A stretch of 64,000 nucleotides of DNA from Opisthorchis felineus (lineage: Eukaryota > Platyhelminthes > Trematoda > Opisthorchiida > Opisthorchiidae), in NCBI GenBank assembly GCA_004794785.1, contig SJOL01007474.1:222884-286883 (forward strand), given 5' to 3'. Every line of letters starts with the position of its first letter. Position 1 is the stretch's first letter. The notes under the pieces are model-generated. The model did not search any database and had not been told where the DNA came from. It saw nothing but the letters and a program-made list of their open reading frames with translations. The translations under genes and the position numbers were made by a program. Below, in pieces: positions 59,311 to 64,000 of the stretch.

Positions 59311-61150
59311 ATGCGGCCGCAGTTTTGTTGGAAGTTGTTTCAACGTGCTCAAGGCCCACTACAGGCGCGGGATTCATATTTTTTGGCTATCATGGATGAG
59401 CAAATTTTGTTCGTGAAGGCGCGGGATGATTTTGTAGAGGAGTTAGCTCGTCCACGTTTTTTCTCCTTCAATGCATTTCAAATCGTTTTGAAGGGGCACA
59501 TGATCAATAATTTCGTAGCTTTCGTCTTCATGGACTCCAAAGGAGCAGCAATTTGCTACCTTTATATGAAAACGTGTTCTACCGTTGATGCAGGCCTCCC
59601 TGCAGACAAAGTCAAGGCCGCAGGATTTCTTCGCAGCTAGTAAGTTTGTCGGTATTTGTCTATAACCGATAGCGTACGTTGTACTGGGTACCCGGCCAGA
59701 TTCCATGTTCGCCGGTACACTGATTCCTTGATGGTTACTTCCTACCACCTGGAGACCAACCACCAAATTAGCAGGTTTATTTTTGACAGGCTCCCCATCA
59801 TGCAGCGCCTGACAAGTGATGAATTAAAGGAGTGTAGTCCCCTTTTGAAGTGTGGTGCTCTGTCGTTGGGGGTTCGCCAATGCATCGCAGATCATTTTGG
59901 GAAGGCACTGACTATCCAGGATGTCTACAACTATCGTGTTAAGTGCCCACACTCATTGTTAAGTGGGTCGGTGGTTGCATTTATTGGTTTCTTATATGGT
60001 ATATTGTCGAATGTAGCCAAACCTCGAGAATGTGGTCGCGTACTGTTGGTGGAATCAGAGGGTGGTAGTTGTAGATAAGTATGCTTTTCCAGTACGCAGC
60101 AGGTCGTACTGTTTCGACGTTTCCCGGATATATAAACGTTGATGCTACGCGCGGAACAAACCGTCTTGGGTAAACAATTTTGGAGCCTCTGACGCTCACT
60201 GTGAAGATACAAGCTAAATGCGTACCGTGTAGCGGATGGCTTGGGCATCGGGCGCCCCGTGATGCATGCCCTAGTCGAAGCGAGCATTTTGCGCCTTTGC
60301 GCAAGCCGTTCTCCTTGTTCAAGGACATGGCGGGTTAGCAATACTCGATCAAGACGTTTGGCATTGACAAGGTGACGTCGCGGACACTGGCTGCCAAAGG
60401 TGGGTTCGGCTGCGAAATAATGCTGCGTTATTTCCACGCATGGCAAGCCATCCTGAAGCAAGTAAGTTTCATTGCGTGGCTGTAACTCTTGCGGACGATT
60501 TCCAAACACAGCCGGTACATATGCCATTGCATGGCCCTCTTTGATAGCGCAGCTGGGTAAGTGACTGTGCACCGGATAGTAATCACGATTTACAGATTCT
60601 GCGGGGAACCGACCCCGGGTTTGTCTCCCATTCGAGTGGCCACTGGTTGTACATCACTCAAAATTGGGCCATGCATGCACAGCGTGGGTTGGTACATTTC
60701 GAGCATGTGATCAATAACCGTTCGGAGGACGCCAACGGGCGTTTGAAGAGGCACATGCATCACAACAATAGCTTGGAGCGTGCAATCCAGAGGGTCTCTT
60801 GGCACAGGGTGTGGCTCATGCGCGAGTATGAAATGCAAACCAACTACCACAGTGACCGCCGAGAAATTCGCGAGGGAGAGAGCTACGTTCTACCTGCGGT
60901 TGCCTGAATGACGACGTATGCCGCCAGTCAAGTTCTCAGGTACAGTGATACGTTCACGCCAAATCTGATGTACCATCAGACATATTGCTTCAAGGTGAGA
61001 AACCCGTAACAGTTAGTTTGTGGTACAAACCCCAAAATGTTCCCAGACGGTTAACACTTCGGCTGGTACCTGCAAATTCATCTTTTTCAATCTATGTGGC
61101 TACTCTGCGTACACCTGCTCTCGGTATTCAGAGGCCACTTGTTACCCTGC
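59311..61150 (+). pseudogene. MULE (Mutator-like) transposase with FAR1-type N-terminus and SWIM-like end, frameshifted
   Basis: Landmarks appear in order on the plus strand. SFNAFQIVLKGHMINNFVAF (59,311 frame) and ARFHVRRYTDSLMVTSYHLE with NHQIS (59,656 frame) correspond to the FAR1-like zinc-binding N-terminus. HFGKALTIQDVYNYR follows. The catalytic core starts with NVDATRGTNRLG (first Asp at about 60,141), continues with GRPVMHALVE and FSLFKDMAG, then TFGIDKVTSRTLAAKGGFGC and RYFHAWQAI (second Asp and Cys/His region). NNRSEDANGRLKRHMHH carries the Glu, and WLMREYEMQTNYHSDRR follows, then a TGA, MTTYAASQVL and a decayed LPCSK SWIM remnant. At least three frameshifts and several stops make it inactive. 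Terminal inverted repeats were not identified. Confidence 0.8.
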
Positions 61151-62228
61151 AGTAAGTTAATTGACGAAATATGCATTGCAATCCATCAACGGCAGCTAGC
61201 CAAACACACCATACCAGAATAGGTATACCTCTATCTCTAGTTCCCAGGCCACAGCTATCACCACTACAAGGTTTGCACAAGTAGCTGGAACTGTTGGCTG
61301 GCAAACTGAAGTTGCTGGAGCTACGTAAGGCCACCAGCTGCATGAAGCATCTGATGGTACAAACACAGCTGATGTTATCTCAGCATTCAACCCTGCACTG
61401 GACAGTCAGCCTCCGGCATTGAAGGACAGCCGTACCCAACCTACGCTGACAGACGATGTCACCTGTGGTTTCTGTGGCCAGCCGCTGACCCTGCTGATCG
61501 TTGTTGTCCGCGAGATCGGTTACTATATCACCGTTATTGCTGCGGTAGGGAGCCTTGCTCATTGTATGGAGAAGATCTTCAGGTGCGTCCACCAGGTGAG
61601 TGCGCACGTAGCAATCAAACTATTTCCTTCAGTCGCCGGACCGTCACGCAAACGCAACCTTCAGTCCATGAAGCGATCAGCTAAGGGTGCATGCTATGAT
61701 GTGGATCCCGATCGGTCCATGGAAGCCCAGCCGAGCGTGGCCCGTAAGGCTGTTGAAATAAAACTATTCTGCTGAATTTCGGAGCAGATGTAGACCGCTA
61801 ATTTGAGGCCTAATGACGAGCACACGTTTTGTAGACCTTGTCTTTGAATCCCGGGTGACGAGGATTTTGTCTGATTTCTCACGAAGTGACCTCCTCCAAA
61901 GCCCCATTCAGGGCCACATTCGGGCAACTAACCGTAATAGTTGCAAGCTTTCATGTGATGCTATGGAGAGCAAATCCTTCCCAAAAAGTGAGGCCGCTTG
62001 TATGACAGCCCCGTTCATCCCTCTTTAGCTTCAGATTGCCTTGCATCAAATGCTGAGCCACAGAATCTGGACAATCCCCACTCAGTAGACATCGGTCCCT
62101 CATCGCCGATAATGTGAATTATGGAGCACTTGGTGAGCGTGCATATCAGACTTCATTAATTTATGATTCTTCAATGCTGCTACTGAAGATATACACGATA
62201 TCCAATTGATTGTACGTTTTTCCTTTCA
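61151..62228. other. downstream of MULE; coding status unclear
   Basis: A 118-codon frame at 61,419-61,775 contains a CGFCG motif and, near 61,597-61,633, a 37-base GTGAGT...TTCCTTCAG segment that looks like a mini-intron but leaves the frame open if not spliced. It could be the transposase tail or a host remnant. A frame after the good acceptor tttttcctttcag at 62,228 (begins NRCSEKLVCGIRKLE, or IAVPRSWSAEYENW in another frame) is unassigned. Confidence 0.35.
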
Positions 62229-62703
62229 GAATCGCTGTTCCGAGAAGTTGGTCTGCGGAATACGAAAACTGGAGCGACCACCCAGTACGTCTGTATCGGC
62301 ACATCCAAAGACTAAAAACGCAATCTGCCAGCGGTGTTTTCGCACATTTATGGCGGGCGCATATCAAAAGGAGGCGCGCATGGAGTGTGGGTGGGGTTTA
62401 AGATAAGTGGTCGAGGTGACTGACAGCGCGTACAGTTATGAGTATGAAGGACCGTCGTTGGCTATTGCATTCGGTTGCCGTGCATAGGTGAGGCTTAATA
62501 ATCAGCGCCGCACATTGACACGGGCCTAGCAGTTACGGTAAGTAGTCGAGGTGAGTGATAACAGCTATCGATATCATGGTGACCATCAATGGATGCCCTT
62601 AGTTGCCATCATTATAGTTGCGCTTTACAACGCATTTCACCTATGGAGCGTCATAATCTTAATAGGAATGATATCATTGTGTTGGTACTTTACCTGCAGT
62701 TAC

Positions 62704-62860
62704 CTCGTGACGCTGTATTATCCACAAGCTAGCTGTGCATATCTGTGAAAGGGGATCATCCACAGAGATGGCCCTCGCATCGCCACTGCACAATTCATGC
62801 AGTTTTCTAACAGTTAATGGAAGGCGAGTTCCATAGGAAAATGTGTTGTGCCGAAGTTCG
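62704..62860 (-). CDS. candidate internal exon, product not recognised
   Basis: The minus-strand acceptor agtttgtttgctttctgcttctcag and the donor CGTCACGAG/gtaact both fit consensus well. The 157-bp segment encodes one base plus 52 codons, beginning ELRHNTFSYGTRLPLTVRK and containing AISVDDPLSQ and ASLWIIQRHE. It has regular helical spacing and no low complexity. It is the best-bounded single exon candidate in the window. No domain is recognised and no second exon was chained within the remaining sequence. The plus-strand frame at 62,551-62,748 overlapping it is probably a shadow. Confidence 0.38.
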
Positions 62861-63607
62861 CTGAGAAGCAGAAAGCAAACAAACTTCACTGACCGATTTT
62901 CCTGGATGGAATTTGCATTGGATATTCTATAGATGTATCCTCATTCTTGAAGAACACCGAAGAATGCCAAAATATTCTAAAGTACGGTATCGCGATTTAT
63001 CTCTTGTAAACGGGGCTCCTTGGCCGCACAATGCTCTTAGCTGCAAAACCTTTGCGGGTGGAATAAAACCTTTTACGCCAACATGTTGCATTTTGTTGTG
63101 TATGTGCTCAAGCCAAAAACCATCCTAATATAAATTCATGTTTTTGCAGCTCACCAAATCTCACTGAAGCAATCGCACCTCTGGCGGAATAAATTCTGGT
63201 GGAACAATTTCCTAACATGACTGGGACCCCGGGATGCCTAGATGGGGCTCAAAAGTTTGGACTGGTATTCCGAACTCAGTTGCCTGTCTGCTTCAGTCCA
63301 TCAGGGACATGTCACAGCCTTCGAAAATTCAATTCCATTGTGCGAATACTGAGCGCCCCCGTAAACCGGTGACGAAATGCGAATCGGTGATGATCCGTGA
63401 CCTTGAAATTTCGCCCACTTAAACAAAACGCTATGAGTAACATATCATAGAAACGTGCAAACGGATTACACTAACACCCCATGAAAGTCACAACTTCGAA
63501 AACCCAGTATTTTCGGAGAAAATAATTTGCACGTGCTTCTAGTGAGCGGCGTGTATTAACGCCCAAAACCAAGTCAAAAACAGACGTACAGCGCCTCGTA
63601 TATAAAG
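62861..63607. other. no supported gene
   Basis: Two plus-strand frames (62,913-63,128 and 63,234-63,422) have no splice or domain support. Nothing else is seen before the second 371-bp repeat. Confidence 0.5.
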
Positions 63608-63978
63608 GCCGCTGGCTATTCGCACAATGGAATCGATTTCTCGAAAGCTACGACGTTTTCAGGGTTGCCACTTCATAATGTAGAATGTCTATATATAATG
63701 TACATGTGCATGCATTATGCCTACCTACCTATATTAATGATTTGTTTAAGTGTGCGAATCTTCAAGGTCAATAAACACTGCGGACTGTGAATACGTTACC
63801 TAATGTGATAAGAAATCGCGAATAGCGGAAAAGGATGACCCACTTACAGTGGACAGTTTTTTAAGATACTTTTGAAGCTGATATAATTTTCTGAACATAC
63901 TAGAATCTACATGGCCATTGTGGACGCGAAATATGCGAAGGTGCTATTACTGTTGACAATTTTTGCTCGATAATTACT
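63608..63978 (+). repeat. 371-bp direct repeat, copy 2
   Basis: Ungapped copy of 57,194-57,564, with about seven differences, including G to A near the TATATAATG block and TT to GG in the AAAAGGATG block. Its left flank (CGTATATAAAG) is unrelated to the reverse transcriptase fragment that precedes copy 1, so the repeat boundary at GCCGCTGG is a true edge. The window ends 22 bases after it. Confidence 0.85.
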
Positions 63979-64000
63979 GTTACCAGTGCAACCTGCATAC

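Noticed and set aside
59931..60572. 213-codon open frame on the minus strand, the longest in the window
   Set aside because: It lies opposite the MULE catalytic core, whose landmarks are readable on the plus strand. The minus-strand peptide shows no domain, so it is a shadow frame.
61597..61633. 37-base mini-intron (GTGAGT...TTCCTTCAG)
   Set aside because: Flatworms do have very short introns, but the frame is open with or without removal and the surrounding gene is not established.
1..64000. Bacterial or phage origin, operons, CRISPR arrays
   Set aside because: No dense gene packing, no long intact frames, no spaced short repeats, and the retroelement classes present are eukaryotic.

Overview
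This window looks like animal nuclear DNA, most likely from a parasitic flatworm (fluke or tapeworm). It has no operons, no long intact genes and no ribosome-binding-site pattern. It does have scattered GT-AG bounded open frames, microsatellites, tRNA-derived short repeats and many decayed retroelement and DNA-transposon pieces. The flatworm call is inference from the style of the reverse transcriptases, the FAR1/MULE-type transposase and the hammerhead-ribozyme repeats; no species can be named.

Bases 1 to about 44,600 are AT-rich and mostly intergenic or intronic. Stop-free frames of 60-130 codons occur here about as often as chance predicts, so the candidate exons listed are deliberately low confidence. 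Each was chosen because a pyrimidine-rich AG acceptor, a GT donor or a poly(A) signal sits at the right place. The best are 24,496-24,696 plus 25,268-25,459 (+), 26,840-26,950 (+), 31,199-31,358 (+), 32,716-32,923 inside a 191-codon frame (-), and 18,934-19,110 (-). The same region holds tRNA-like repeats and the hammerhead-related repeats.

The most interesting object is at 29,324-29,951. It is a 628-bp insertion flanked by a 9-bp direct repeat. It is built from two oppositely oriented copies of a roughly 309-bp unit, each with a complete type I hammerhead self-cleaving ribozyme (conserved core, stems I and II, minimal stem III, GUC cleavage triplet). A decayed relative at about 15,065-15,280 keeps the same inverted junction. 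The spaced core CTGATGA-N14-GAAAC occurs three more times (11,316; 33,854; 36,824), so the window carries several hammerhead-derived repeat families, as known for schistosome satellite DNA, Penelope-like elements and metazoan retrozymes.

From about 44,600 to the end the DNA is richer in GC and in transposon relics. These are two Ty3/gypsy reverse transcriptase pieces in opposite orientations, an RTE-like LINE 3' part, several CR1/jockey-like LINE pieces (one readable for about 315 codons in one frame), a frameshifted but nearly complete MULE transposase (59,311-61,150), a 371-bp direct repeat at 98% identity (57,194 and 63,608), and a shared GGATTCAC-rich repeat. Interspersed are two of the better host-exon candidates: a last exon with a nearby AATAAA (49,212-49,460, +) and a well-bounded 157-bp exon (62,704-62,860, -). 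A TATA-type promoter lies at 57,926.

There is no CRISPR array, rRNA, intact tRNA or complete protein-coding gene that I can support.
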